Positions 11,232 through 22,254 of a DNA stretch of 64,000 bases are shown here, piece after piece (position 1 is the stretch's first letter; every line of letters begins with the position of its first letter). Under the pieces are notes generated by a model, which was given only the letters and a program-made list of their open reading frames with translations, was not told the DNA's origin and ran no database searches. A program made the translations under genes and the position numbers. Source of the stretch: Cycas panzhihuaensis (Eukaryota; Cycadophyta); assembly GCA_023213395.1 (NCBI GenBank), contig CM041465.1:241497741-241561740 (forward strand). The letters run 5' to 3'.

Positions 11232-12709
11232 TACCTCCCTTAGATTACCTAGTGCATGATTTGAGTTGCTCAGTTACTGAGTAACACCCTCTCTTATCCT
11301 ATTGAGTGAGTGACATCCTCCATCTGGGTAGAATCTATTATTAGGTTGCATCTCTCCTGTATTAGTGTTTGCCTCTACTTGAGTGACATTTAACAAGCCC
11401 TTCCTCTAATTGAAAGCCATTCCTCTTTCCATTAGTTCATCTATAATCCTTGTCAAGTAAATCCTTATGTGCTTATATAACTCCCTTGATTAAAGCTTAC
11501 TTAAGATTGGAGCCTCATTCATGATGTTAATCGTGAAAATTCATCAGTATTTGGTGATTTAGTATAGCTAACTAATTTCCTAGATCATTTGATTATCATC
11601 CTTACATCTTTAATTTTTAGATCATAGGGATATATTTTTTTTATAAAGTTTTTAATAAATTTAACTAAATTAAATTCTATTTGAAGTCTACTAGCCTTTC
11701 CTTGACCTAGTAAGTGGTCATACATAGTGAAAAAGTGACCAGGGGATACACCACTAAGGGGGCTTAAAGCCAACCCTATTTCAAATTTTGATCATAAGGA
11801 GGTTTTCTTATTATTTTTATAATAACTTTTCAACTAGGAGTATGTTTTCTGAATTGTTTGAACTATTGGAAAGCTAACTCAAAGTGCTATAGTTTGCAAT
11901 TAATTTGAGGAGTTATAGGTTGTTAATGTTGGACCATTTATTTAACCTTCTTTAATCTTTTTCTTATCATTTAAAGGTCTAATTTCAATTTCTTTCAAGA
12001 TTTATTGATTCTACAATATAGTGTTGACTAGTTATTAACTGTCCTAACCTATTATTTAGACTTCTAAGTACCTGTGGTTGATTTTTTATAGGAGTACTCT
12101 TTGAAGATTGAAATAATTCTTCTCGGATCAAATCTTCCAAAAAGAGTTTTCTAAACCTTCCTTTTCATTTCACTTCCTTTTATTTACTGTTATTTTTCAA
12201 CTTTCATTTATTAAAAGGAACATTGTTTCTAAATAAGACCAATTAAAATTATCTTTAATTTGAAACATTAACTAAGATATTTCTTTAATTTACAACATCT
12301 ATACTAGCCTTAGGACCCCTAAAGTTACCACCCCACATATACCTCTGATTTTTATCTAATTTATTAATGAAAACATTAGTTATATGGTGTAATAGGTGGC
12401 AAGCTAAAGTGGTAAACTTTCCTTTAGAGATTGGAGACCAGGCTAGACCTGGACAGGGTGCGTGCCTAGGTTGTTAAGTTCTCATTACTAGATCTGTCAC
12501 TAAGAATAAGTTCAACACAAGTGAATCCATAAATCAATAGGGTATTTAACATTCTTAGTAGCTTATGTACTGAGGCCATTTATAGGTAGGCGCCACTAAA
12601 CATGATAACAATTGAGAGCTTTCTTGGAGACCTTAAAACTTAAAATTCTAGAATACTAATCCCTTAGGTAGATAAGACACAAGAACATCTAATATAATCT
12701 TTTTTCATA
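11232..12709. other. AT-rich spacer, possible decayed copia LTR and leader
   Basis: This 1.5 kb has no gene. It lies between the gypsy LTR and the first copia gag, so part of it should be the leader and 5' LTR of that copia element. Positions about 11,630-11,820 show weak word-level similarity to about 17,110-17,400 (for example TCAAATTTTGATCA against TCAAATTTGATCA), which could be the two LTRs. I could not define edges, a primer-binding site or a duplication. Confidence 0.3.
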
Positions 12710-13750
12710 ATGGAAATAAATCTTGGAAATGTAATTATACCCAATTTTGATGGCTCAAATTTTCTTAATTGGGGTAGGCGAATGAGGTATATTTTTATTG
12801 GAAAAGATATGTGAGAGCTTGTTAATCAAGGATATATAGAAATTGATAATACTACCATTAAGGATAAGAAGAAAGTATATAAGGAGAATGCCAAAAGAGA
12901 TAATAAGGCATTAAATCTCATATTTTTTACCTTAGAAGATCATATTTTCCCTAGAGTAAGTGAAGGTAATACATTTAAGGAAGCTTGGGATACCCTCACC
13001 ATGATTTATAAAGGAGAAACATCCTCTAAGATATAAAAACTCAAAAGCAAATTTGAAAATGTAAGGATGTCAACTAGAGAAGTAAATAAATTCATCACCA
13101 AGGTGCAAGATTTGGTGAATTAAATAAGATCCTTAGGTGAAGTGTTAAGTGAACAAAGAGTTGTAGAAAGGAGTTTGAGATGTATTGGAAAAGCCAAAAT
13201 ATTTGAAATGGTGGCAACCAATATTGAGGTATGTAGAGACCCTAGTACTCTTTAAATTAATTAACTATATGGCATGCTCTTAGTTGTTCAAGAAAAGAAA
13301 GGGGGTAATGATCACTTGAGCATGCCTTTGCCACAAAGGCAAGGATAATATAAAATCATCAAGGAAAAAGTTCTAAAGGAAGGGAGAAATCCCCTAGAGG
13401 AAGAGGAAGAAATCAAGGACAAGGAAGATTTTAAGGACCAAATCAAATCCATTAAAGACAAAATAACTTCCAAGGTCAAGGAAGTTATCAAGGACTAAAC
13501 CAAAGGTATCAAAGACAAAATAACTTCCAAAGTCAAAGGAAGATTTTGAGTACCAAACTAATGCTATCAAGGACAAAACAACTTCTAAGGTTAAGAAAGA
13601 TATCAAGGATTAAACTAACACTATCAAGGGTAAGAAATAATGGATTTCTAAGGTCAATACATTGAAAGAGGTAGAAGTCATAGCCAAATAGAAAGAGGAA
13701 TTATCTAATGTTCCTTTTGCCATAAAATGGTACATCTAGAAGAAAACCGC
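12710..13750 (+). pseudogene. Copia copy 1 gag with zinc knuckle (broken)
   Basis: The gene starts MEINLGNVIIPNFDGSNFLN followed by W, the usual copia gag opening, and continues with LEDHIFPRVSEGNTFKEAWD, the UBN2-type gag core. Several stops interrupt it. Near the C-terminus, at 13,709-13,750, CSFCHKMVHLEENR is a CCHC zinc knuckle (C-x2-C-x4-H-x4-C) in which the last Cys has become Arg. Between about 13,380 and 13,640 the sequence repeats an AAGGACAAAATAACTTCCAA-like unit several times. Confidence 0.8.
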
Positions 13751-13850
13751 TTCAATAAAAATATAAATACTTAAAGGGGGACTACAAATAATGTAATTGA
13801 AGATAAAGACAATTATAGACTCTTTCTTTTGAGTCTTATGGTTAGTGAGG

Positions 13851-15055
13851 AGGAAGATAGTTAGTATATTAACTTAGGATGTTTAATTCATATGACTCAT
13901 AAAGAATAAATTTTTAAAGACATTGATAAGTTTAAGAAATATGTCCATCACTATAAAATCAAGAGAAACTAGAACTATCTATGATGTTTAACATGTTTCA
14001 TCTCTAAAGAAGAACCTAGTCTCGGTGGGTTAGATGATGGAAGTAGTCACAACAAAAGGATAAATGACTAATAATAGTTTATTCAAACTAGTCATTCCTC
14101 CATTAGATACCTATGCTTTGAAAGCTTTAACCAATGTTAATAATAAGACATGGCATAAGAGGTTTGGCCATGTAAACTATAATAGCTTTACATTAATGAA
14201 AATGATAGAGATGGTTATTGGACTACCCACTATAGAAGAAAGCAAAGAAATTTTTGAAGGATGTATTCTTGGAAAACAATAGAGAGAAAGTTTTCTAAAT
14301 AATAGCTATAGAGCTCAAGGACCTCTTCAATTGATCTATATAGGTTTATGTGGACCCATGGATATACCTTCATTAGGTGGTGCAAAGTATTTCATGACTT
14401 TCATTGATGATTTCACTAAAAGGACTTGGATATATTTCCTCAAATTTAAATAAGATGTCTTTTAATATTTCATTGACTTCAAAACCTTTGTTGAAAAATA
14501 AAATGACATTGGAAATCTTACCTTTAGATTAGATAATAGGGGAGAATTCATTTCAAATAAATTTAAGGCATATTATAACTACCACAATATAAGAAAACAA
14601 CTCACAAATCCTTATACTCCACAACAAAATGGAGTTGTAGAAATAAAAAATAGAACTATTACTGAAATGACTAGAAGCATGCTTAAAAATGATAAACTTG
14701 GACTCAAATATTAGGCAGAAGTAGTGCATATAATAGTTTTCTTATTGAATAGGTGTACCACTAAGGCTATTAGGTAGGTCATACCCAAGGAATCATAGTT
14801 AGACTATAATCCAAGCATACAACATTTAAAGATTTTTGGATGCATAGCATTTTCCCATGTTTCAGAATAAAAGAGATCTAAGTTGGATGATAAAAGAACA
14901 AAGTGTATTTTTAAAGGATATTGTGATGCTTCTAGATCTTATAAGTTATATGATCTGAAAGAAAAAAAGATAATTATGAATAGGGATGTTATATTTAAGG
15001 AAGATGATTACTATTGGGAAGAAGTTGAAAAGGATAAAGGAAAGAATGTCGTAGT
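13851..15055 (+). pseudogene. Copia copy 1 protease and integrase (broken)
   Basis: The protease active-site region reads YINLGCLIHMTH near 13,865-13,905, where copia elements normally have W-Y-I-D-S-G, so the catalytic Asp is lost (Asn). The pre-integrase domain is open at 14,064-14,282 (WHKRFGHVNYNSF, then GCILGKQ). The integrase core follows: FMTFIDDFTKRTWIYFLKFK, RLDNRGEF, and YTPQQNGVVE with the catalytic Glu retained. Stops interrupt the later part. Confidence 0.85.
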
Positions 15056-15289
15056 ATAAATATATTCAAATCCTAAGTCCACAAATATACCAAATCTAAA
15101 TGAAGTAAGTCAAAATAAAGTTGGACCCTCTACATTTAATCAAAGGGTTCCATAATGGGTTCAAAGAGGTCATGATCCTTCTAATTTCTTAGACAACAAC
15201 TTTGAGAGAAGGTCCACTCGCTCTCATAGAATTAACTTTGCCTTGATGAACTAAGTAATAGAATTAAATATGCCTCATAACTTTGAAGA

Positions 15290-16800
15290 GGTTAATATAA
15301 AAGATGAATGGAAAGATGTCATGTAAGAAGAATACAATGCCCTAGTAAAAGATAATACTTGGGAATTAGTTGATTTATGACTAAATAAGTCTATAATTGG
15401 AACAAAGTAGGTCTATAAAACCAAATTCAGATCATATGGCACAATGGATAAATACAAGGCAAGATTAGTTACCAAAGAATATCTATAAGTTGAAGGGATT
15501 GGCTATAATGAGTCATTTACACTAGTTGCCAAAATGGGGATAATTTGCCTAATGATGAGTTTAGTTGCACAAGAGGGTTAGACTATTCAACACATGGATG
15601 TTAAAAGTACCTTCTTAAATATGTACATATAAGATCAGATTTATGTCTAATAACCCAAAGGTTTTGAAGTAAAGGGATAAGAACACATGGCCTACAAACT
15701 CAAAAAGGACTTGTATGGATTCAAACAAGCACTTAGAGCTTAGTACTTTAGGATTAATAAATACTATAGAGATAAAGGATTCTAAAGGAGTCAATCTGAC
15801 CCTAATTTATAAATCAAGATAGAAGGAAGTTTAATCCTCATTATGGAGTTATATGTTGATGACCTTATTTGTACATGCAATGATCCTTACTTATCTTAAA
15901 AATTTAAAGAAGACATATGTAAGGAATTTGAAATGACCAATTTAGGACTCATGCACTGCTTCCTAAACTTAGAAGGATAGTAAGATAAGAATGGGATATT
16001 TATTTCCCAAAGAAAATACACTTTGGAATTATTATAAAAGTTTAATATGAGTAATTATAAAGAACTTACTACACCATCCAAAGTTAGGATAAAATTATCT
16101 AAGTATGAATAATCTATATCAGTTGATCCTACTCTCTATAGGAAACTGATCGATAGCTTAATTTACTTAACTTTAACATAGCTAGATATTATATATATAG
16201 TAAGTGTTATTTCTAGATTCATATACAATCTTAAGGTATCACATTAGCAAGCAATAAAAAGGATCCTTGGATGCTTAAAAGGAATAATTAGCTATGGACT
16301 TCATTATAAGTCGTTAATAGACTTTAGACTAGTTGGTTACACAGATTCTAATTAGGCATGATGTATAGATAATAAAAGATCTACATTAGGCTATGCTTTC
16401 AGTTTGGGTTCAACAGTAATAACTTAGAGTACAAAGAAATAAAACACAGCATCCATGTCTACTATAGAAGCAGAATATAAAGCAGTAGTAGTAGGAGCTT
16501 ATCAAATAGTTTTGCTAAGAAGACCACTCTAAGATTTATAGGTAAAATATGATGGTCCCACATAAATATTATGTGATAACTAAAGTACCATTCAAATGAC
16601 TTAGAATCTAGTATTTTATAGTAGAACAAAGCGTATTAAAACTCAGTACCATTTGATCAAAGAATTGGTTCAAGCTTATGAGATTAAGTTAACCTATTAC
16701 AACATAGAAGAATAAGTGGCAGACATTTTCACTAAAGTAACTAGAAATATTAAGTTCCATAAATTTAGAGACAACTTAGTGTCTCCCCAAATGAACATTA
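15290..16800 (+). pseudogene. Copia copy 1 reverse transcriptase and RNase H (broken)
   Basis: The RT shows NTWELVDL, VYKTKFRSYGTMDKYKARLV, the HMDVKSTFLN block and an intact YVDDL catalytic box near 15,850. The RNase H end is readable as YTDSN, STIEAEYKAVVVGAY, SRTKRIKTQYH and ADIFTKVTRN. About twenty stops are scattered through it, which makes it non-functional. Confidence 0.85.
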
Positions 16801-16943
16801 TAGAAGAGAAATATTGGATAATATTCATTAATTATTTAGTGACATACATGGCATGTGTATCTACATTAGACTTTGGAAAACTAACTTAAGCCATGTGAAT
16901 TGATTATTTTAAATAGTGTTTCTAAACACTAGATGATGGTAGA

Positions 16944-17859
16944 TGTTGGGCTTTTACCCAACTCCTATCTATTTATAAAAGGGCTATAAGACCCCAAGTG
17001 TTCTTTAACATCACTATTTTGCTAGAAATTTGCTTAAAATAATGTCCTTTGTTGCATGATCTACTCCCTTTTATTCCTATTATCACCTTCTTATGGGTCA
17101 TTTAACTTCTCCATAGATTAAAATATTTAACCCAATTTCATATTTCTTTTAGTTTTAAAGACTGGTAGGCCTCTTTTCACTAAGTTATAGGTCACATAAT
17201 GAAGTTAATACTCATACCTATACCTACTTAAATAATTGTAACTTTCATGTTTAAAACTAGTTTATAAAATTATTTCATTCATTGCAATCTATACTTCCAT
17301 CCCACCTAAACAAGTGACCACACTTATATATTAGGTTTAATCTTTATGCTTCTATTAATTTCTCAAATTTGATCAAGTTTTTTTTAGAATAAGTTATTTA
17401 TCAAGTGGCCTCATAAGAAATTTAGACCTAGTTATACTCCTTTAGCTCCAACTTAGACATATAATATTAGATGTTAGTCTTGTCTAAAGTGTTGTAATCT
17501 CAACTTAATCACCTATAAAACAAGTGGTTATTTTCCCTTATTTAACTTGATTTAATTTAATATTTTCAAGTCTAAAGTAGATGCATGTTTTGTAGGCTTC
17601 CTACAAGATGACCTCTTAAGCAAAATATTATAAAAATGCTCATTATATTCTAAAATTTAATAGTAAATTTGCTATTTGGAGGTGGTTGAGTCCCAATTGA
17701 GATTTATGTATATGCATCAAAATTAAAGTATGATAATTTATGGTGTCTTTTAGGTTCTCCTTGGTCTACTTTTGTCATATTTTTTCTTATATTTCCTTTA
17801 TTTTTTAAAGCACCTTTTTCTCCTTAAATACTCCTTACTTTTTAAAATATTTTTTTCAT
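16944..17859. other. Spacer between two decayed copia copies, likely LTR remnant
   Basis: There is no gene here. The segment opens with TGTTGGGCTTTTACCCAACT, a common way for copia LTRs to begin, directly after the RNase H of copy 1. Its far end abuts the gag of copy 2. It should therefore hold the 3' LTR of copy 1 and the leader, and perhaps the 5' LTR, of copy 2. Internal edges could not be set. Confidence 0.4.
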
Positions 17860-19920
17860 TATGTATTTAAGTGCAAATAATGTAATGGTTCTTAAATGTA
17901 ATGGTAAAAATTATTTGAATTAGAGTAGGTACATGAAGCATGTATTCATATCTAGAAGTATGTAGGACTTAATTACAAATGGTTATAATGTACCAAATTA
18001 GAATGTTCTTATAGATGAAGTAAAGATCTTTAATGAGAATGAGAAGGAGGACAATGGGGTTCTTACATTCATCTTTCATACATTTAGGAACCATATCTTC
18101 TTATAAGCCAATAAGTTCACAACTTCAAAAGCATATTGAGAGGCATTAAAATTACATACAAAGGAACTACAGTAGTAAAGCTATAAATGTTGAGAACCAA
18201 GTTTGAAAATTAACAAATAATCTATGATAGAGGAGTAAATAACTTTATCATTGAGATGTAAGGACTAGGAAATCAAATGAGGGCCCTAGTTGGAGACATA
18301 GGTGAATAAAGGGTAGTTGAATAGATATTAAGGAATGTAGGTGGACTTAAGAAGTTTGATATAGTTGCCACTAGTATAAAAGCATCAAAGGACCTTACCG
18401 TATTAAAGGTAGATCAACTAAGTAGAATTTCACTTGCTATTGAGAAGAAGAAGAATATATGAGAGTGTATGGATGATAACTTTACCAATAAGATAAGGGT
18501 TAGAATATAAAATCATTATGAGGGTCAAAGATCATAAAGACTGGGACACGTTCCTAGAGGTAAAAATTAATATGCTATAGGATAAAGTTTTATGAATCGA
18601 TTATAATCTTTTAGAAGCCAATGACAAGCTTTTATAAGCCAAGGACAAGGTTATGGACTATAGAACTCTAAGGATAGATGATAAAACTATAGACGAAGAA
18701 ATCAAAGTTAAAGGGGTAGAATTCCTTAAGGAAGAGGAAGAGGAATAATATAATATTACTATTATAAAAGAAATGGATGCTTAGGAAATAATTATTTTCT
18801 CAAAAGATCCAACATAGAAAGAGTAGCTAATACAACTATCGAAGTGAAAAGAGAGAATAAAAGGTTCTTCTTACCAAGCCTTATGGCAAATGAAGAAGAT
18901 TATGGATGGTATATTAACTTAGGATGCTCCACATATATGACCCATAGAAGGGAAGGGTTTGAGGAGTTAGATAATTCTCAAACTAGTAAAATAATATTTA
19001 TAGATAAAATTACTTAAGAAATAATAGGTAAAGGGGATGTATTTGTTCAAATACATCATTAAGAAACTAAATATATCAACAATGTACTTTATATTGTAAT
19101 ACTTAAGAAGAATTTATTATTAGTTGGTCAAATGATGGATGAGAAATACAAGGTCATACTTGATGATGGGGAATATATAATCAATGATAAATTAAAGAAT
19201 AAAGTTATAACAGCTAATGGGGGAATTATTGATAACAAAATATTCAAGTTAGTTATACCCCTAGTGAAGCCTATGCCTTAAAGGCGTCTATTTAGGTGGA
19301 CAATAAGGTATGGAATCAAAGATTTAGCCATATAAAATGTAACAAATTATCCATAATGAATGAAATATGTTTAATAATTGGTCTACCTAATATTAAAGAG
19401 AATAAAGAGATTTGTGAAGGGTGTATATTAGGTGAATAGTAAAGAGAAGGATTCCCAAATAAAATCTATAGAGCTAAGGGATCACTTTAATTGATATACA
19501 TAGATTTATATGGATCAATATTTATAATATCCCTTAGAGGAGAAAGGTACTTTGTAACATTTATTGATAACTACACAAGAATGACTCAAGTTTATTTCTT
19601 TAAGTTTAAATCAAAGGCATTTTAATGCTTTGTTAGCTTCAAAGTGATGATTAAGAGACAAAGTGGTCATAGAATTTTGATGCCTAGATTAGATAATAGG
19701 GGGATTTTACCTCTAATAAATTTAAAGAATATTGTAGTTATTATGAAATAAGAAAATACTTGAGTAACCCTTATACCTCTTAATAAAATAGGATAGCAAA
19801 AAGAAAGAATAGGATAATAGTAGAGATGACTAGAAGTATGCTTAAGTGTAAGTACCTTAACAATGAATTTTGGGAAGAAGTGTTACATTTTTATAACTTA
19901 GAAAATACTAACATTAAATA
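17860..19920 (+). mobile_element. Decayed, truncated Ty1/copia element (copy 2)
   Basis: Gag (about 17,860-18,480) opens NVMVLKCNGKNYLN and continues to a recognisable but heavily interrupted core. A protease-like YINLGCSTYMTH at about 18,910-18,950 again lacks the catalytic Asp. The pre-integrase domain is near 19,290-19,440. An integrase core follows (19,490-19,910: RYFVTFIDN and a degraded TP-QNG block). The reading stops near 19,920 in an ATTAAAATAA-repeat region, and no RT or RNase H follows. The text is close to copy 1, so both come from one lineage. Confidence 0.8.
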
Positions 19921-20305
19921 AAATTAAAATAAATTAAAATAAATTGAGGTTATATTCACATAACCTAATAAAAATAATGACTTCAAATATAACTTAAAAT
20001 TATTAAAATAATTAAAGTAAGATATTATATAAAGTCTTGCTCATTAGACGTTAGAATCATGAGTTTTATTTTGATTTAAAATTTATTCATTTTGGGAATA
20101 TTTAGGGTTGAGGGTAATTCTTTTTTAATTTAAGAATTTTATTTCTACTTTAATTATGATTTTATCACAAGTGATATTAGTGCTTGATTTGGGAAATTAA
20201 GGGGATTATTAAAGACTTTTTATTTTGGGGTGTATATGGATGAATTTTAAAATAGTGATTATAGATTTAAGATTTATAAACTTATTTTATAAATTTTGAG
20301 TGGTT
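19921..20305. other. AT-rich sequence at the LINE target
   Basis: No gene is visible. The first 40 bases are a short AATTAAAATAA-type repeat. The rest is AT-rich and is continuous, across the LINE insertion, with the sequence that resumes at 26,562. Confidence 0.6.
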
Positions 20306-20322
20306 ATATCATAGATTTTGAA
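20306..20322 (+). repeat. LINE target-site duplication, 5' copy
   Basis: The 17-mer ATATCATAGATTTTGAA occurs here and again at 26,545-26,561 immediately after the LINE poly(A). It is a perfect direct repeat and fits target-primed reverse transcription. Confidence 0.95.
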
Positions 20323-20838
20323 AAGAATCAAGCGGAAGCGAAGCGTCTGCGTTCGCGTCGACTCAAAGCGTCTAGGGTTTAGCGTGGCGGCGGCAGTCCA
20401 GGGGCACTCTGGGACGCGATGGCATCCTCCGGTTGGCCTTGGCAAGGCAGCTAGGGGCCTGCATGAGGAGAAGATAGGGCGTACTCTCCCCTCAGACCAT
20501 TTCTCGAAGGAAACAGGGCCAGGAAAGGAGATTAAGTGGCATGCGAGATGGCGTAGCAAACTGCTGGTTCGCCCTCCTCTCTGCTTTAGCTTGGAACGGC
20601 AATCTCTTCGTAGCCTCACGGTGGCCACAGGGTGGTGTTTAGCAGCTAGTTTCCACCCTTGTTTGGAGATAGACAGGGTTTTGGTGGCACCTGAGTGGGA
20701 TAGGCGTCCGGGGCAAAGCAGTGAAGGCAGATCTTTTGAGAAGCTACGGGACACCAGACTATTGACTGTGGATCTCGTAGCCATGGTATGCTCATGCTTT
20801 CTTTGCTGGTTCTTCTTTGTAGTTTGTAACATTTAAAT
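20323..20838 (+). other. LINE 5' untranslated region
   Basis: This GC-rich leader should contain the internal promoter of the LINE. It stays open in one frame on each strand over about 520 bases (172 codons on plus, 181 on minus, the latter running past the insertion edge). Neither product resembles a known domain. Because this is short, GC-rich and outside ORF1, I treat both as chance openings. Confidence 0.6.
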
Positions 20839-22254
20839 TTGAAAATGGATCACAATCTTCAAAACCAGACTCAGACCCCAAACTTGACCTCGGGGAAATC
20901 TTACCGAGACATCCTGAAAATAAATGAAGAGGAAACCTTTGACCTTACGCCAGTAGTTATTGATAACAAAGTGAGATTAAAAATACCCCTAGCCCTTGTG
21001 GAGAGAATGGAAAAGCTTTGGGAGAACTACCTTGTTGGCAGATTCTCGGGACCCAAGCCGGGCCTGGAGACTATCAGAAGTTGGACAAGAGCAAAATGGA
21101 AAATGGCTGGAGGAGTAGAAGTAATTGCCATGCCAAAGGGATGTGTACTGTTTAAATTTTCATCTTATGAGGACATGTCCAACATCCTGATTAGGGCTCC
21201 ATCGATGTTTGGCAGGAGAGCTTTGTCTCTTGAGAAATGGCATAGGGATTTTGATCCCTCTACTCCTAAAATTAAACAAGCTCCTTTATGGATTCAACTT
21301 CCGGGTCTCCCGTTACACCATTGGAACCCATAAGTTTTTAAAGGTATTGCTAAAGCCGTGGGTCCTCTGCTGGCAGTTGACTCAGCGACAAAGAATAGAA
21401 CCAGACTCATTAACGCTAGAATATGTGCTCTAATACGGCTGGATAAACCCCTCCTGGACGACATATGGATGGACATGCCGAACGGGAGTTGGGTGCAGCT
21501 GTTGATTTACAAAATGGACCATATAAGATGTTCCACTTGCAGAAACCTGGGGCATCTTCCACAAAAATGCCCAGGGGTCCAGTCTCACAAGGATGAGACA
21601 AACAAGGGGTCCACTGAACCAGATCTCCAGGATAGGGAGGATAAGGATCAGGAAGCGATACTAGAACATGCTAATCATCTGGTGGGTATTGTGACCCCCT
21701 TAGAGGATTTGGGCTTTGACCCTAATGAGGAGGATACGCTGCTGGAGGAAGGTGAGTTAATTTCTCGTCGCTTTGGTCTCGCAACCAGGAGGTGAGGTCG
21801 GTTAGGGGTTCCTCCCGGTATCAAGAAGATACAACCTATCCCACCCCTACCCCAATGGGCGGGGGACAAGCAAGTGGAGGAAGGATGTGTCCCCCACCGC
21901 TACCAGGGATGACGATCCCAAGGAAACTGAGTACCAGCAACGGGCTGGAGCTGTGGAGGAAGTGGCTATCCTATCCCAGAGGATGCAGGAGTGCGGATCC
22001 GGATCAACACCTCAACAGAGTTCCCAGAAAAAGTAGCCGGATGTGGGTATCGAAAAGAAGGTTGGGAGGCCTCCTCAAGACTTCGAGAGAGAGAAAGCAA
22101 GCAAGTAGACCAAGGCAACCAGAAAACATTAAAGGAAGCTTTCCTGGAAGGGCCTACACTTAGATCCAGTACGATAGGCAAAGAGCCTCCAAAAGGAGAG
22201 CCTGAAGTCGAAGAAGCAGGAAAAGGAGATGAAGTTGATATCATAGAACATTAG
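20839..22254 (+). pseudogene. LINE ORF1 protein (broken)
   Basis: This is the RNA-binding ORF1 of the LINE. The first part (20,839-21,333) fits the DUF4283-type domain common at the N-terminus of plant L1 ORF1 (FSGPKPGLETIRSWTRAKWK, PLWIQLPGLPLHHWNP). A TAA at about 21,331 breaks the frame, which resumes in the same phase. At about 21,535-21,575 a CCHC zinc knuckle is intact (CSTCRNLGHLPQKC). The remainder is acidic and then shifts frame after the TGA at about 21,795. Its tail overlaps the ORF2 start at 22,229. Confidence 0.85.

Larger units (their letters stand above)
12710..16943 (+). mobile_element. Decayed Ty1/copia element (copy 1)
   Basis: The order gag, protease, integrase, reverse transcriptase, RNase H is the Ty1/copia order. 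All domains are present, but the frame holds dozens of stops, many of them TAA or TAG where Gln or Trp is expected. The gag start (12,710) is followed by the usual copia text, and the RNase H ends near 16,800. A TGTTGGGC word at 16,944, after a purine-rich stretch, is a plausible 3' LTR start. A related decayed copy begins about 900 bases downstream. Confidence 0.85.

Noticed and set aside
20287-20832. Minus-strand 181-codon frame at the LINE start
   Set aside because: It crosses the insertion boundary into the target DNA, so it cannot be an old gene. It overlaps a plus-strand opening in GC-rich untranslated sequence.
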